A DNA stretch of 64,000 nt, taken from NCBI RefSeq assembly GCF_003663845.1, contig NZ_RCCA01000001.1, positions 2,914,001-2,978,000 on the forward strand, in the 5' to 3' direction. Under the pieces are notes generated by a model. That model did not search any database. It worked only from the letters and a program-made list of their open reading frames with translations, and was not told where the DNA came from. A program made the translations under genes and the position numbers. Of this stretch, positions 8,471 through 18,260 are shown piece after piece (the first letter of the stretch is position 1; each line of letters starts with the position of its first letter). Origin of the DNA: Chryseobacterium sp. 7. Its GTDB lineage: Bacteria; Bacteroidota; Bacteroidia; Flavobacteriales; Weeksellaceae.

Positions 8471-9346
8471 ATGGACAGAAAAGATTTTTTAAAGAAAGGA
8501 TTACTGGGAACAGGAATGTTTGTAGCATCAGCTTCTTTGGCCAGCGCTATGAAAAATGACATCGATGAGATCGAACCATTAGAACCAATCGGATACAATC
8601 ATCTTCCCAATACAGAATCAAAAATACAAGAAAACTCGGTAATTCACAGAGCGGATTCAAGAGGAAAAGCAGACCACGGATGGTTGTTGAGCCAGCATAC
8701 GTTCAGTTTTGCCAATTATTATAATCCCGAAAGAATGCATTTCGGAGTACTGAGAGTACTGAATGATGATAAAGTGGAAGCTGGGAGAGGTTTTGGAACA
8801 CATCCTCATGACAATATGGAAATTATCAGTATTCCTTTGGAAGGCGACCTTGAACACAAAGACAGCATGGGAAACACAGCGGTGATAAGAAGCGGAGACA
8901 TTCAGGTGATGAGTGCAGGAACAGGAATTATGCACAGTGAGTTCAATAAAAATAGTGATAAACTGGTGAAATTCCTTCAAATCTGGATTTACCCGAAAAA
9001 GAGAAATGTGACTCCGGAATATGATCAGGTCACTTTAGACAAAACTAAAAGCCACAATCAATTTCAACAGATTCTTTCTCCCAATGCAGATGACGAAGGT
9101 GTATGGATTCATCAGGACGCCTGGTTTCATCTGGGAACTTTTGATCAGAATAAAGAAACTCATTACCAGATCAGAAAAAATGGAAACGGAATCTATGTTT
9201 TCATCCTTAAAGGAAGCGCACAAATAGGTAATGAAACCATAGAAGAACGTGATGGATTTGGAATCTGGGATATCCGGGAAATTACGATCAAAGCTCTTAA
9301 AGAAGGTACAGAGATCCTTTTGATGGAGGTACCCATGACATTATAA
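8471..9346 (+). CDS. Pirin-family protein with N-terminal export signal
   Basis: 291 aa. After a signal-like N-terminus ('RKDFLKKGLLGTGMFVASAS', Tat-like but with RK instead of RR) comes a bicupin pirin fold. The metal-binding residues of pirins are visible: two His in 'FGTHPHDNMEIISIPL', a third in 'LEHKDSMG', and the 'GTGIMHSEFN' His/Glu segment. Pirins such as YhaK and YhhW are iron-binding and some are quercetin 2,3-dioxygenases. An exported pirin is less usual. The substrate is unknown. The next gene is 60 bp downstream and may be co-transcribed. Confidence 0.88.
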   Translation: MDRKDFLKKGLLGTGMFVASASLASAMKNDIDEIEPLEPIGYNHLPNTESKIQENSVIHRADSRGKADHGWLLSQHTFSFANYYNPERMHFGVLRVLNDDKVEAGRGFGTHPHDNMEIISIPLEGDLEHKDSMGNTAVIRSGDIQVMSAGTGIMHSEFNKNSDKLVKFLQIWIYPKKRNVTPEYDQVTLDKTKSHNQFQQILSPNADDEGVWIHQDAWFHLGTFDQNKETHYQIRKNGNGIYVFILKGSAQIGNETIEERDGFGIWDIREITIKALKEGTEILLMEVPMTL

Positions 9347-9406
9347 ATAAAAATAACTCGCAACTCCAACGCTGAATCTCGTAACAACCAACAAAAAATA
9401 AATCAC

Positions 9407-10135
9407 ATGAAAAATACACTAAAACAATCACTGGTAATTGCAGCTTTAGCATTCTCTACACTCAACTTTGCACAAACTGCAACCACAGCTCCTGCAAAAA
9501 CAACAGCCATCGGAACTTCCAAAACCTGGGGAACCGTAGACGGAATCTCCATGATAGGATTGGTACAGGGACCATCGTCTGCTGATGCCCAGCTTCAGGT
9601 AGCCTGTGTTTTCGAATATACAGAAGGTGATATTTTCAGTCCTCAGGCATTACCGGCAAAACTGAACGGATTGGTTCACCTTGATGAAGCTTTAAAAGGA
9701 GAACTGACCAATCTTAGAAAAACAGGACAGTTTCAGGGACATTCTTTGGAAACCATTTTAATAACACCGCCTGCAGGATCTATGTCTGCAAAGAAATTAT
9801 TACTGATCGGTTTAGGTGATCGTAATAAGTTCACACCTGATTTAATGACTTCCGTAGGCGAAGTGGCAGCCCGTGAAGCTATGAGATTAGGCGTTACGAA
9901 TTTTGCCTTTGCCAGCGACCTGAAAGATGCAGGAATAGATTCTCCAACTGCTTTGGTAGCCGGAAATGTAGTCAGAGGAATTGTACATGCTAACCGCTCT
10001 GAAAATTACCTGAAAGAACACAAATTATCCACCACAAAAAAATTAGAAAAAGTATACCTTCTGGCTGGTCCTGCTTTCTTTGAAACCGCAGGCGGAGGAA
10101 TTTCCGATGCCATTTCAGAAGTAAAAAAGAAATAA
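9407..10135 (+). CDS. Secreted protein consisting only of a peptidase M17 N-terminal-like domain
   Basis: 242 aa with a clear signal peptide ('LVIAALAFSTLNFAQ'). The rest matches the layout of the leucine aminopeptidase N-terminal domain (Peptidase_M17_N): 'LVHLDEALKGELTNLRKTGQ', 'KKLLLIGLGDRNKFTPDLM', and 'EVAAREAMRLGVTNFAF'. The two-metal catalytic domain that normally follows is absent and the protein ends in a lysine-rich tail. The domain has a macro-like fold, so ligand binding rather than peptidase activity is expected. It is followed by a terminator. Confidence 0.75.
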   Translation: MKNTLKQSLVIAALAFSTLNFAQTATTAPAKTTAIGTSKTWGTVDGISMIGLVQGPSSADAQLQVACVFEYTEGDIFSPQALPAKLNGLVHLDEALKGELTNLRKTGQFQGHSLETILITPPAGSMSAKKLLLIGLGDRNKFTPDLMTSVGEVAAREAMRLGVTNFAFASDLKDAGIDSPTALVAGNVVRGIVHANRSENYLKEHKLSTTKKLEKVYLLAGPAFFETAGGGISDAISEVKKK

Positions 10136-10163
10136 TGAACTAGTTTCATTACATTGTTGATCC

Positions 10164-10191
10164 GGCCCTCTTTTTATAAGGGGGCTTTTTG
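10164..10191 (+). terminator. Intrinsic terminator
   Basis: GGCCCTC and the G-rich strand AGGGGGC form a short GC-rich stem followed by TTTTTG. It separates the secreted protein from the AT-rich gene that begins only a few bases later. Confidence 0.7.
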
Positions 10192-10199
10192 TTATATTT

Positions 10200-12878
10200 A
10201 TGGATATAGATTTTAATATGAGAAAAAAAGACAACCCATACATAAGAAAGACAGCGAATAATTTACTTACAAATCAATTGAGAAAGTTGTTTTTTGATAA
10301 TGATATGAATTTAAAGGAAAATCCATCTACTGCTGATGAAGATATGGGAATTGATTATTTTTTTGAGGTTTTTGATGATTGTAATTCAAAGGAAACTAAG
10401 CATTTATTTTTCTTATATAATCAAAATAAGGGAACGGAAAATCTAAGGATTATTAAAACTAAGAATGATGAGAATTTTGGAAAAATTGCTTTTTCATTAT
10501 CAATTAGACATGTTGAATATTTTTATTATGAGCTAGATGAAAGATTGTTATTTACAATATGTGATATTAAAAATGATAAAGTTTATTGGTATGATATTCA
10601 AAATGACCATTTATTAGCTGAAAGAATTATTGAACAAAAAAATAAATCAATAAACTCCATAATAATATATATACCTCTAGAAAATATTTTAAATGAAATA
10701 ACTTTTCCTACATTATTAAAGAATCTTAATTACGCAAAATATAATCAAACAAGAAAAAAAGATAATTTTAGCAATGCTACAGCCGACTACTCTGAAACTG
10801 AACAAGTTAATATAAAAAATATTTCAGATAAAATTCTGTATACAATAAATTTATTTGAAGGCATAAAAGTTCTTCCTGAAAATGTGATTTGTCAATTACA
10901 TCCTTTTAAAGGATCCCAAGGAAGAACTAATATTTTTGAATCAACTTTTGAAACAGATAATGAAGATTTTTTTGAGTTTATGAATTCAATTTTTTTTGAA
11001 AATAATGATTTAAAGATTTTAAATGATCCAGACACAAATAGTACAAAGCTAAGAGAGATAATTGATTTTTTTCAAGTTAATGAAATATACCATATAAGAT
11101 GGTCTGGAAAAAAGATGAAAAAGCAAATTTGTGTTCATAAGTTATTCCATTATTCAGAATGTGATTGTGAAAGATGTAATTTAGAGCGATTGAATCTTGT
11201 AAGAACTCAAAAACTTTTAAGAATTGATAAAGATGATACGGTTAACGCTCTTTTAAGAAAGGGTTATACCCATTATTTGTTAGGAAATTATATTGATGCT
11301 TATAAGGTGTTTTTTAGAATATATAAAGAGGCTAACAAAAAGCAAACTCCAGTTAATTATACAATTTCTAAATATAATCTAATTAAACTTAGAGGGTTTA
11401 TTAGTTCATTTTATTATGAAGAAAATAGGAATGAAATTCTTAAAGAATTGGAAAAAATTAGATTTGAGAATGATGAAAGATTTATAAAAGAGCATGCTCC
11501 ATATTTTGTAGACATATATAAAAATATTAAAGAACAGAAGTTTTATGATAATGTAATATCTAAAATTGACGAAAGTTTCTTGAAAATACAAAAATTTTAT
11601 TATAAAGATAATAATGGAGGTAGTGGGTCTAATAATGCATACTATAAGTTAGAATCTTCCTTTTTAAGGTTTAATTCTTATATACATAATAACTTTATTA
11701 TTTTTAATTACTACCAAGAATATACAGATTTATCAAAAAAAATTTTAGAAAGTTTATTGATACTTCATACGTTAAAAAACTCACAAACAGAAAAATATGA
11801 ATTATTTGATTGGTATATTTTAGAAATTTGGATTTTCCATATAGAAGAGGAGCACATATCTTATCTATTAAAAAAATATGAAATTACTAATCTAAGAGTT
11901 AACCATAATATTTTAGATAGATTAGAATTATTAATAAATAATTTGTTTGATTCATATTCTGAATTTTCCAAACATTCAAGTATTTTCAGACCAATTAGGT
12001 TAGGTAAAATAATTAATAATATTATTGTTATTTTAAGTTTAATCAATGTTGACAACAACGAAAAAGAGAATTTAGTTTTAAAAATTCTAAGCAATTCTGA
12101 TAAACTAAAAGAGTATAACTTGATACCTTTTGATGGGTTATATTTTTATGCAATGAAAAAAGAGACTTGTGTTAATAAGAAAACCTTAGAAAAGATATTT
12201 AATATTTTTATGTTAAATAATCAAAGATATAATTATATAGCTGTTCTGGAAAAATATTTTGAATTATGTGATGAAAATGAGATTGAAAAAATACTAAAAA
12301 GTATTTTCAAGATAAATGATTTTTTAGATATCAATACTGAAAATGAATATTTTGAAGATTTATTATATTCCTTTTCTCTTTTAAGTAAAGATAGTAAAGA
12401 AAAGTTGAAAAATAAATTTGATGATATCTTATCAGAAAATTTTGATTTTTCATTGTATACAGATTTATTACTATATGATTTAATTGATTTAGATAGAACA
12501 AAGTTTGATAACTATTTATCTTATATAGTAGACATGTCAGAATTTGATGAGAAAAGATTTCCTTTTCATTCATTTCAAAACTTAAATTTATATAATATTA
12601 TGAGTGTTGTTTTTAAGTATGGATTAGAAGTGAATGAGGTAATAAAGTTTCAAATAAATAAGGTATATTATAAAGAAAAAGATTATTTTGAATGGTTGAT
12701 GGATATTGATAATTTTGATTATTCAAAGTTTGATTCATACTGGATTCTTAGAAGTAGAACAAAATATTATAAAGAAAGATTTAGAAAATCAAGTAGATTA
12801 AAAGAGGAATTAGTAAAATCATTAAAAGATAATTATATTGAAGGCGTAGCTAAAATGTATTTTAGAGAACTTATTTAG
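10200..12878 (+). CDS. DUF4365-like N-terminal domain fused to a long helical repeat region; candidate defence protein
   Basis: 892 aa, visibly far more AT-rich than the genes on both sides. Residues about 10-140 fit the DUF4365 pattern, a PD-(D/E)xK nuclease-like fold: 'EDMGIDYFFEVFDD' gives D52 and E56. 'FFLYNQNKGTE' gives Q75-x-K77, in the place of the usual (D/E/Q)xK. 'IAFSLSIRHVEYF' and 'LLFTICDIKNDKVYWYDIQ' complete the core. A 'CDCERC' cluster sits at residues 321-326, followed by a TPR-like segment ('RKGYTHYLLGNYIDAYKVFF') and about 500 helical residues. The ATG at 10200 nearly touches a terminator; the ATG at 10218 ('MRKKDNPYIRK') is an alternative start. No partner gene is adjacent. 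Function is unknown. Confidence 0.7.
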   Translation: MDIDFNMRKKDNPYIRKTANNLLTNQLRKLFFDNDMNLKENPSTADEDMGIDYFFEVFDDCNSKETKHLFFLYNQNKGTENLRIIKTKNDENFGKIAFSLSIRHVEYFYYELDERLLFTICDIKNDKVYWYDIQNDHLLAERIIEQKNKSINSIIIYIPLENILNEITFPTLLKNLNYAKYNQTRKKDNFSNATADYSETEQVNIKNISDKILYTINLFEGIKVLPENVICQLHPFKGSQGRTNIFESTFETDNEDFFEFMNSIFFENNDLKILNDPDTNSTKLREIIDFFQVNEIYHIRWSGKKMKKQICVHKLFHYSECDCERCNLERLNLVRTQKLLRIDKDDTVNALLRKGYTHYLLGNYIDAYKVFFRIYKEANKKQTPVNYTISKYNLIKLRGFISSFYYEENRNEILKELEKIRFENDERFIKEHAPYFVDIYKNIKEQKFYDNVISKIDESFLKIQKFYYKDNNGGSGSNNAYYKLESSFLRFNSYIHNNFIIFNYYQEYTDLSKKILESLLILHTLKNSQTEKYELFDWYILEIWIFHIEEEHISYLLKKYEITNLRVNHNILDRLELLINNLFDSYSEFSKHSSIFRPIRLGKIINNIIVILSLINVDNNEKENLVLKILSNSDKLKEYNLIPFDGLYFYAMKKETCVNKKTLEKIFNIFMLNNQRYNYIAVLEKYFELCDENEIEKILKSIFKINDFLDINTENEYFEDLLYSFSLLSKDSKEKLKNKFDDILSENFDFSLYTDLLLYDLIDLDRTKFDNYLSYIVDMSEFDEKRFPFHSFQNLNLYNIMSVVFKYGLEVNEVIKFQINKVYYKEKDYFEWLMDIDNFDYSKFDSYWILRSRTKYYKERFRKSSRLKEELVKSLKDNYIEGVAKMYFRELI

Positions 12879-12961
12879 CGAACAAATTTAGTTGCTATTA
12901 AAACTTTTCCCCAAGTCAAAAAAAATCCCGATTTTTGCACTCCTCCAATAAACCCATGTTC

Positions 12962-15087
12962 ATGAAATTATGTATTGCCGAGAAACCCAGTGTTGCCAGA
13001 GATATTGCTAAAGTATTGGGCGCTACCATGCCTAAACAAGGCTATATGGAAGGAAACGGCTATTGCGTAACATGGACGTTCGGACACCTTTGCACCCTGA
13101 AAGAACCTCACGATTACGGTCCACAGTTCAAATCCTGGAATCTTTTTTCACTACCCATTATTCCCAATAGTTTTGGAATCAAACTAATCCCGAATAAAGG
13201 TGTTGAAAATCAGTTTAAAGTCATTGAAAGATTAGTGGAAGAATGTGATGAGGTCATTAACTGCGGGGATGCCGGGCAAGAGGGAGAACTCATTCAGCGC
13301 TGGGTATTGCAGAAGGCAAAATGCAACAAACCGATCCAGCGTTTATGGATTTCTTCCTTGACGGAAGATGCTATTAAAGAAGGCTTTGCGAGTTTAAAGC
13401 CTGCGGAAGATTACAAGAATCTGTATCTGGCCGGAAATGCCAGAGCCATAGGAGATTGGTTATTGGGAATTAATGCCACTAGGCTGTTTACCAAGAAATT
13501 TGGAGGGAATAAAGCTGTCCTTTCCATTGGAAGAGTGCAAACTCCCACATTAGCAATGCTGGTACAGCGTCAGAAAGAAATTGATGCTTTTACCACAGAA
13601 GAATATTGGGAACTCAAAACCAAATATCGTGACGTAATTTTCAATGCAGCGATCGACCGTTTAAAAACGTTGGAGCGTGCTGAAAAAGGACTGGAATACC
13701 TTAAAGTAAATCCATTTGAAATCGTTTCTTTCGAAATTAAAGAAGGAAAAGAAAAAAATCCACGACTTTTCGATTTGACCGGACTTCAGGTGGAAGCCAA
13801 TAAAAAATACGGATATTCAGCAGAAAATACCTTAAATTATATTCAAAGTCTTTATGAAAAGAAGCACGTAACCTACCCCCGTGTAGATACCACTTACCTA
13901 TCCGAAAGTTTGTATCCGAAAATAACAGGAATTCTTCAGAAAATGTATCCTTACCAGGATCTGATTGCTCCATTACTGGAAGCTCCGATTCCGAAATCAA
14001 AAGCTGTTTTCGACGATGCTAAAGTAACTGATCACCATGCCATTATTCCTACAGAAATTCCACCTTCTCAGAATTTGAGCAGGGAAGAGAAACTGATTTA
14101 TGATCTGATTGCCAAACGTTTTATTGCTGTATTCTATCCGGAATGTAAAATTTCCAATACTTTGGTAGAAGGAAAAGTAGGAACCATTCCTTTCAAAACC
14201 AGTGGAAGACAGGTTCTTGAAGCGGGATGGAGAGCTGTTTACGCTAAAGAGCCTAAAGAAGAAACCACCGATAAGGAAAAAGAAAAAGAGGAAGAACAAA
14301 CCATTCCTGAATTTATTGTGGGAGAAACCGGACCGCACGATCCAATGATCCACCAGGGAAAAACGACCCCTCCCAAACCTTACACAGAAGCAACACTGCT
14401 GAGAGCGATGGAAACCGCCGGAAAACAGGTTGAAGATGAAGAACTACGAGAAATGCTGAAGAACAACGGGATCGGAAGACCCTCCACCCGTGCCAACATC
14501 ATTGAAACCCTTTTCAAAAGAAAATACATCGAGAAGAAAAGAAAAAATCTGATCGCTACCCAAACCGGAATCCAGCTGATTGACACCATTGAAGATGAGC
14601 TGTTAAAAAGCCCTGAGCTTACCGGAGAATGGGAATCTAAACTTCGTAAAATTGAAAAAGGAGAATATGAAGCCAATCTTTTCAAAGAAGAACTTATTCA
14701 GATGGTTACAGAACTGACGGAGAAAGTGGTGTACGGAAAAGGAAAAGTGATTACCCTTCAGGAAGAGGAAAAAGAAGAAGTAAAGGAGAAGAAAAAAGAG
14801 AACCTGCCCAGAAAAAAGAATTGCAGTCCTGGGAAGAAACAAAATGCCCGAAATGTAAAGAACATAACCTTATCAAAGGGAAAACTGCCGTTGGCTGCTC
14901 CGATTTCAAAAACTGTGGCTTTAAAATTACTTTCGAAATTTTTGGTAAAAAATTATCAGATAAACAGCTTTTAGATCTTGTATTAAAAGGGAAAACATCA
15001 AAATTAAAAGGTTTTTCCACCCACCCGGAAGCTATCATAGAAGGTGTTTTGTCTTTGAGTGATGACTTTCAGACTCAGCTTAGCTAA
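12962..15087 (+). pseudogene. topB: DNA topoisomerase III, frameshifted before the C-terminal zinc ribbon
   Basis: A type IA topoisomerase. The Toprim domain starts 'MKLCIAEKPSVARDIAKVLG' and contains 'CGDAGQEGELIQRWV'. The active-site Tyr lies in 'HVTYPRVDTTYLSESLYPKI'. The decatenation-type core and 'NNGIGRPSTRANIIETLFKR' follow. The first frame runs off into unrelated residues. The family's C-terminal zinc ribbon ('CPKCKEHNLIKGKTAVGCSD') continues in another frame, and one added A in the six-A run at 14792-14797 joins them. The ATG at 12962 is chosen because family members start at this Met; upstream codons fit no conserved sequence. It relaxes and decatenates DNA. Confidence 0.9.
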
Positions 15088-15121
15088 AGCAATTTTGACA
15101 TTACCTATTTTTATCTAAGAT

Positions 15122-15175
15122 ATTCCCTCCCTTGAAGAGGTGGCGAAAATTCAAAGAATTTTTGACGGAGTGGTC
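15122..15175 (-). repeat. 54-bp interspersed repeat, family C copy 2
   Basis: Reverse complement of the element at 8076-8129. Shared core AAAAATTCTTTGAATTTTCG, followed by CCACCTCTTC and GGGAGGGAATA. It is located just after the topB end. Confidence 0.65.
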
Positions 15176-15250
15176 TTACACGTAAAATCATCAAGAGCAA
15201 AAAATTAGCTTAGCACTGTATAAATCTGCGGGTAAAAGATTCTCAAAAAT

Positions 15251-15835
15251 CTATTTCTCCTTTGAAGCGAGGCGTTTTCTGATCGTACTTACAAATTCTT
15301 TTGAAACCCCAAGATAAGAAGCAATATAGTATTGTGCTACTCTTTGCGGGATTGAAGGATATACTTTAATAAACTCAAGGTATCGGTCTGATGCGGTTTT
15401 GGAAATCGTATTGACCAATCGGCTCTGCAGGGTTGCCAGATTCCTTTGAACGAGCATTCTGAAAACTCTTTCGAATTTAGGAATCTTCTGCAGTAATTTT
15501 TCTTTCGTTGATGGATTCAACATATAGATTTCCGAATCTTCCAGGGTTTCAATATAAACCTTCGAAGGTTTTTGTTCCTGAAATGAGGCAATATCACTGA
15601 TCCACCAGTCTTCGATAGCAAACAACAGCGTTACTTCAGAACCATTATCATCCAAACAATACATTCTCACACATCCTTTGTGAATATACCCTTCAAACTG
15701 GCAGATTTCTCCTTCTCTGAGTAAAACTGTTTTCTTTGGAAACAACTGGCAGGCAAGCAGATCTGTAAAAAAAATTTCTTCTTCAGAGGTGATTGAGACA
15801 AATCTTGTAATGTTTTTGATGATATTTTCGAACAT
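15251..15835 (-). CDS. Crp/Fnr family transcriptional regulator
   Basis: 194 aa from the ATG at 15835 ('MFENIIKNITRF'). The frame is open further upstream, but the earlier start overlaps the preceding gene. A cyclic-nucleotide-binding-like beta-roll is followed by a winged helix ('YYIASYLGVSKEFVSTIRKR'). 'FEGYIHKGCVRMYCLDDNGS' is typical of the flavobacterial Crp-like group, and an N-terminal Fnr Cys set is not present. The effector is unknown. It lies 10 bp after the small gene at 15846, so the two form an operon. Confidence 0.82.
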   Translation of the reverse strand: MFENIIKNITRFVSITSEEEIFFTDLLACQLFPKKTVLLREGEICQFEGYIHKGCVRMYCLDDNGSEVTLLFAIEDWWISDIASFQEQKPSKVYIETLEDSEIYMLNPSTKEKLLQKIPKFERVFRMLVQRNLATLQSRLVNTISKTASDRYLEFIKVYPSIPQRVAQYYIASYLGVSKEFVSTIRKRLASKEK

Positions 15836-15845
15836 AATGCAGCAT

Positions 15846-16157
15846 TTATCCCTGCAAATTAGGAAAAAGACTGTAAACTTCATTCTTTAAAAGTCCACTT
15901 CCACCCCCATAATGGTCGATCACTTTAACATCTTTATCCAGACCAAAGCAAAATTCTTTGATATTTTTTTCAAAATCATCTTCCAACCCTGAACTTAAAA
16001 GGACAATATCCACCTCATTTTCTTTTATATATTCATAGCAGAAATTTTCATCACCTTGTATTTCTGCAGTCCAGCCTTCATTATTTTCTATAATTCTTTT
16101 TAAGGTATCCAAAATTTCCTGATTCTTTCCAATGACTAAAAAATGTAATGTTTTCAT
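15846..16157 (-). CDS. Small receiver-like protein of unknown function
   Basis: 103 aa. An opening strand 'LHFLVIGKNQEILDTLKRII' and a 'VDIVLLSSGL' strand suggest a compact response-regulator or Rossmann-like alpha/beta fold, but the phosphoacceptor Asp is not obvious and 'DHYGGGSGLL' is glycine-rich. It is encoded directly before the Crp-type regulator, probably as an operon, and may modulate it. Confidence 0.6.
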   Translation of the reverse strand: MKTLHFLVIGKNQEILDTLKRIIENNEGWTAEIQGDENFCYEYIKENEVDIVLLSSGLEDDFEKNIKEFCFGLDKDVKVIDHYGGGSGLLKNEVYSLFPNLQG

Positions 16158-16240
16158 ATTGTTGAAGGTTTAAAATTCAAGGTTCAATGTTCAGGGTTTA
16201 ATGTTTATTTTGTTTACGTAAAGGATAAAATGACGATCGG

Positions 16241-16307
16241 GATTCCTGCGGAATGACAATGTGGGTGAATAAATAAAAATGTGTAATTTGTCTATTCCAT
16301 AGGAATC
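16241..16307. repeat. Palindromic interspersed repeat, family A copy 3 (diverged centre)
   Basis: GATTCCTGCGGAATGACAAT at the left and ATTCCATAGGAATC at the right. The centre has changed compared with the other copies, while the outer arms are kept. Confidence 0.75.
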
Positions 16308-16320
16308 TACACTCTTACAA

Positions 16321-16436
16321 TATCAAACCTTCCTACTCTAAAGCTCTCCAACTCGTATCCCCCGAAACTCGAAACCTCACTCCCCGCACCCACTCTCAAA
16401 CTCTCTTACCCTCTTACCCTCAAACTAGAACCTCTT
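16321..16436 (-). repeat. Purine-rich tract after stop codon, family B site 1
   Basis: On the minus strand, the sequence right after the antiporter stop is strongly purine-rich, with recurring GTTTGAGGGTAAGAGGGTAA and GAGTTTGAGAGTGGGTG segments. Three other sites show the same motifs in the same position relative to a stop codon. Confidence 0.65.
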
Positions 16437-18047
16437 CTACAAATGCTTATTTCCCGTAATTTTCAATTCGTTTAAATCCAGCTGTGATTCTGCTTTTCGG
16501 ATCTCATCATCACTGAAGAGCTTTTCACGTTTCATTGTAAACAATTCTTTTCGTTGTAAAGCAAATATATCCAGCATCACTTTATGATATTCTGCCATAT
16601 CGTTTTGCCTGTTGGTGCACATTTCAATAGAGCTTAAATGATTCTGGTGAAGTTTGATATCACTTTCCAGCGCTTTTTTAAGATTCTCCAGCAGACCATT
16701 GCTGTTTACGGCTTCATTGTATTCATTATCAAGTTTATGGACGGCAAGCTTATCCAGTCTCATCTGAATTCCGGCCTGCTGTTCATGGGAAGGAAGAATA
16801 GCATCAATCTCTCCTATTTTGGTTAATTTAATAATTAAAGGCAAGGTGAGTCCCTGAAAAACCAATGTGATAAAAATGACTACAAAGGTGATAAAAATAA
16901 TCAGGTTTCTCATAGGAAATTCGGCTTGACTATTCATCATTACGGGTATTGACAAGGCTGTTGCCAGAGAAACAACTCCCCTCATTCCAGCCCAGCCTAT
17001 AATCAAAGGATTTTTCCATCCCGGACTTGGATCACGGCGGGCCTTTTCACTGAACCATCTTGGGAGATGAGCTACAGGATAAATCCATAAAAGACGTACT
17101 GCAATAACGATCAAACTTATAGTTAAACCATATTTAATTCCTTCCATTAAAGAAATATCGCCTAATCCATTGATGATATCCGGAAGTTCAAGACCAATTA
17201 ATACAAAGACTAAAGCATTCATCACAAAAATCAGCGTATTCCAGACTCCTGTCATATTGATTCTCGTGGTTCCTGTTTTAAAAATTTCATGAGCACGGAA
17301 AGACATAAATAATCCTCCACTTACAACCGCCATCACCCCAGAAAAATGAAAATGTTCTGCTGAAAGAAACAAAATATAAGGAGTCATTACAGTAAGTGCT
17401 GCATCAATTGCGGGTGTAGTGGGCAAAAAACGGTGAATAGCATAAAAAATATGAGCCCCTGCAATTCCTATAACAACACCCATTCCCGCTACCAGAAAAA
17501 ACTGTCCGGTGGCTTCATGCATTGAGAAAGCGCCTGTCATTACTGCAGCCAGAGCAAATCTGAAAACAATCAGTGAAGAGGCATCATTAATCAGACTTTC
17601 TCCTTCCAGAATGGCAATCGTACGTTTAGGAACTTTTAATCCTTTTAAAACCGTTGTGGCGGCCACTGCATCCGGTGGCGAGACAATTCCACCCAATAAA
17701 AACCCTAATGCCAGCGTAAATCCGGGAATCAGCATTTGTGAAGTATAAGCAACTACCAAAGAAGTCAGAAATACCAATCCAAAAGCCAGCAGACTAATGG
17801 GACGTTTCCATTTCCAGAAATCATTCCATGAGGTATACCAAGCTGCTTCGTATAAAAGTGGCGGTAAAAAAATCATAAATATAATTTCCGGATCCAGTTT
17901 TAAAACAGGAACTCCGGGAATAAGACTGATTCCTAATCCGGCAAGAACCAGAAAGATAGGATAAGCAATTTTGATCCGCTGTGCCAGCATGACCAGCAGC
18001 ATAACGAGTAATAAAAGGCCCAGGATTAAAAGGAGTTGTTCGTGCAT
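16437..18047 (-). CDS. Na+/H+ antiporter (CPA1 family)
   Basis: 536 aa with about 12 membrane helices in the first 400 residues and a cytoplasmic helical tail. CPA1 motifs are present: 'FLPPLLYEAAWYTSW', 'GGIVSPPDAVAATTVLKGLK' and the ion-binding 'EGESLINDASSLI'. 'WAGMRGVVSLATALSIP' gives the conserved Arg segment. Similar to YjcE/NhaP-type exchangers, which exchange cytoplasmic Na+ (or K+) for protons. It is monocistronic, flanked by repeat elements on both sides. Confidence 0.9.
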   Translation of the reverse strand: MHEQLLLILGLLLLVMLLVMLAQRIKIAYPIFLVLAGLGISLIPGVPVLKLDPEIIFMIFLPPLLYEAAWYTSWNDFWKWKRPISLLAFGLVFLTSLVVAYTSQMLIPGFTLALGFLLGGIVSPPDAVAATTVLKGLKVPKRTIAILEGESLINDASSLIVFRFALAAVMTGAFSMHEATGQFFLVAGMGVVIGIAGAHIFYAIHRFLPTTPAIDAALTVMTPYILFLSAEHFHFSGVMAVVSGGLFMSFRAHEIFKTGTTRINMTGVWNTLIFVMNALVFVLIGLELPDIINGLGDISLMEGIKYGLTISLIVIAVRLLWIYPVAHLPRWFSEKARRDPSPGWKNPLIIGWAGMRGVVSLATALSIPVMMNSQAEFPMRNLIIFITFVVIFITLVFQGLTLPLIIKLTKIGEIDAILPSHEQQAGIQMRLDKLAVHKLDNEYNEAVNSNGLLENLKKALESDIKLHQNHLSSIEMCTNRQNDMAEYHKVMLDIFALQRKELFTMKREKLFSDDEIRKAESQLDLNELKITGNKHL

Positions 18048-18132
18048 GTTTTTTTAGAAGTTAGATTTTTTTTCTGGTTTTAGGTTTTGGCTAAAGCCCA
18101 CCGCTATTGAATGCTAATTTATGATTGGGTTA

Positions 18133-18197
18133 GATTCCTACGGAATGACAGTTATTACGCTTTATCTATCCGTATACTTTGTTACTCCGTAGGAATC
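18133..18197. repeat. 65-bp palindromic interspersed repeat, family A copy 4
   Basis: GATTCCTACGGAATGACAGT and TGTTACTCCGTAGGAATC arms around TATTACGCTTTATCTATCCG. It lies between the antiporter and carboxylesterase genes. Confidence 0.82.
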
Positions 18198-18260
18198 TCC
18201 ACTTTACTTAAACACCTAAAGGATTATTAAAAATTATAAATACATTCAAAATTAAAATAC

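Noticed and set aside
16321..16436. CRISPR-like array in the pyrimidine-rich tract
   Set aside because: The repeated words are short and irregular, with no constant spacer length. It is a low-complexity purine/pyrimidine repeat.
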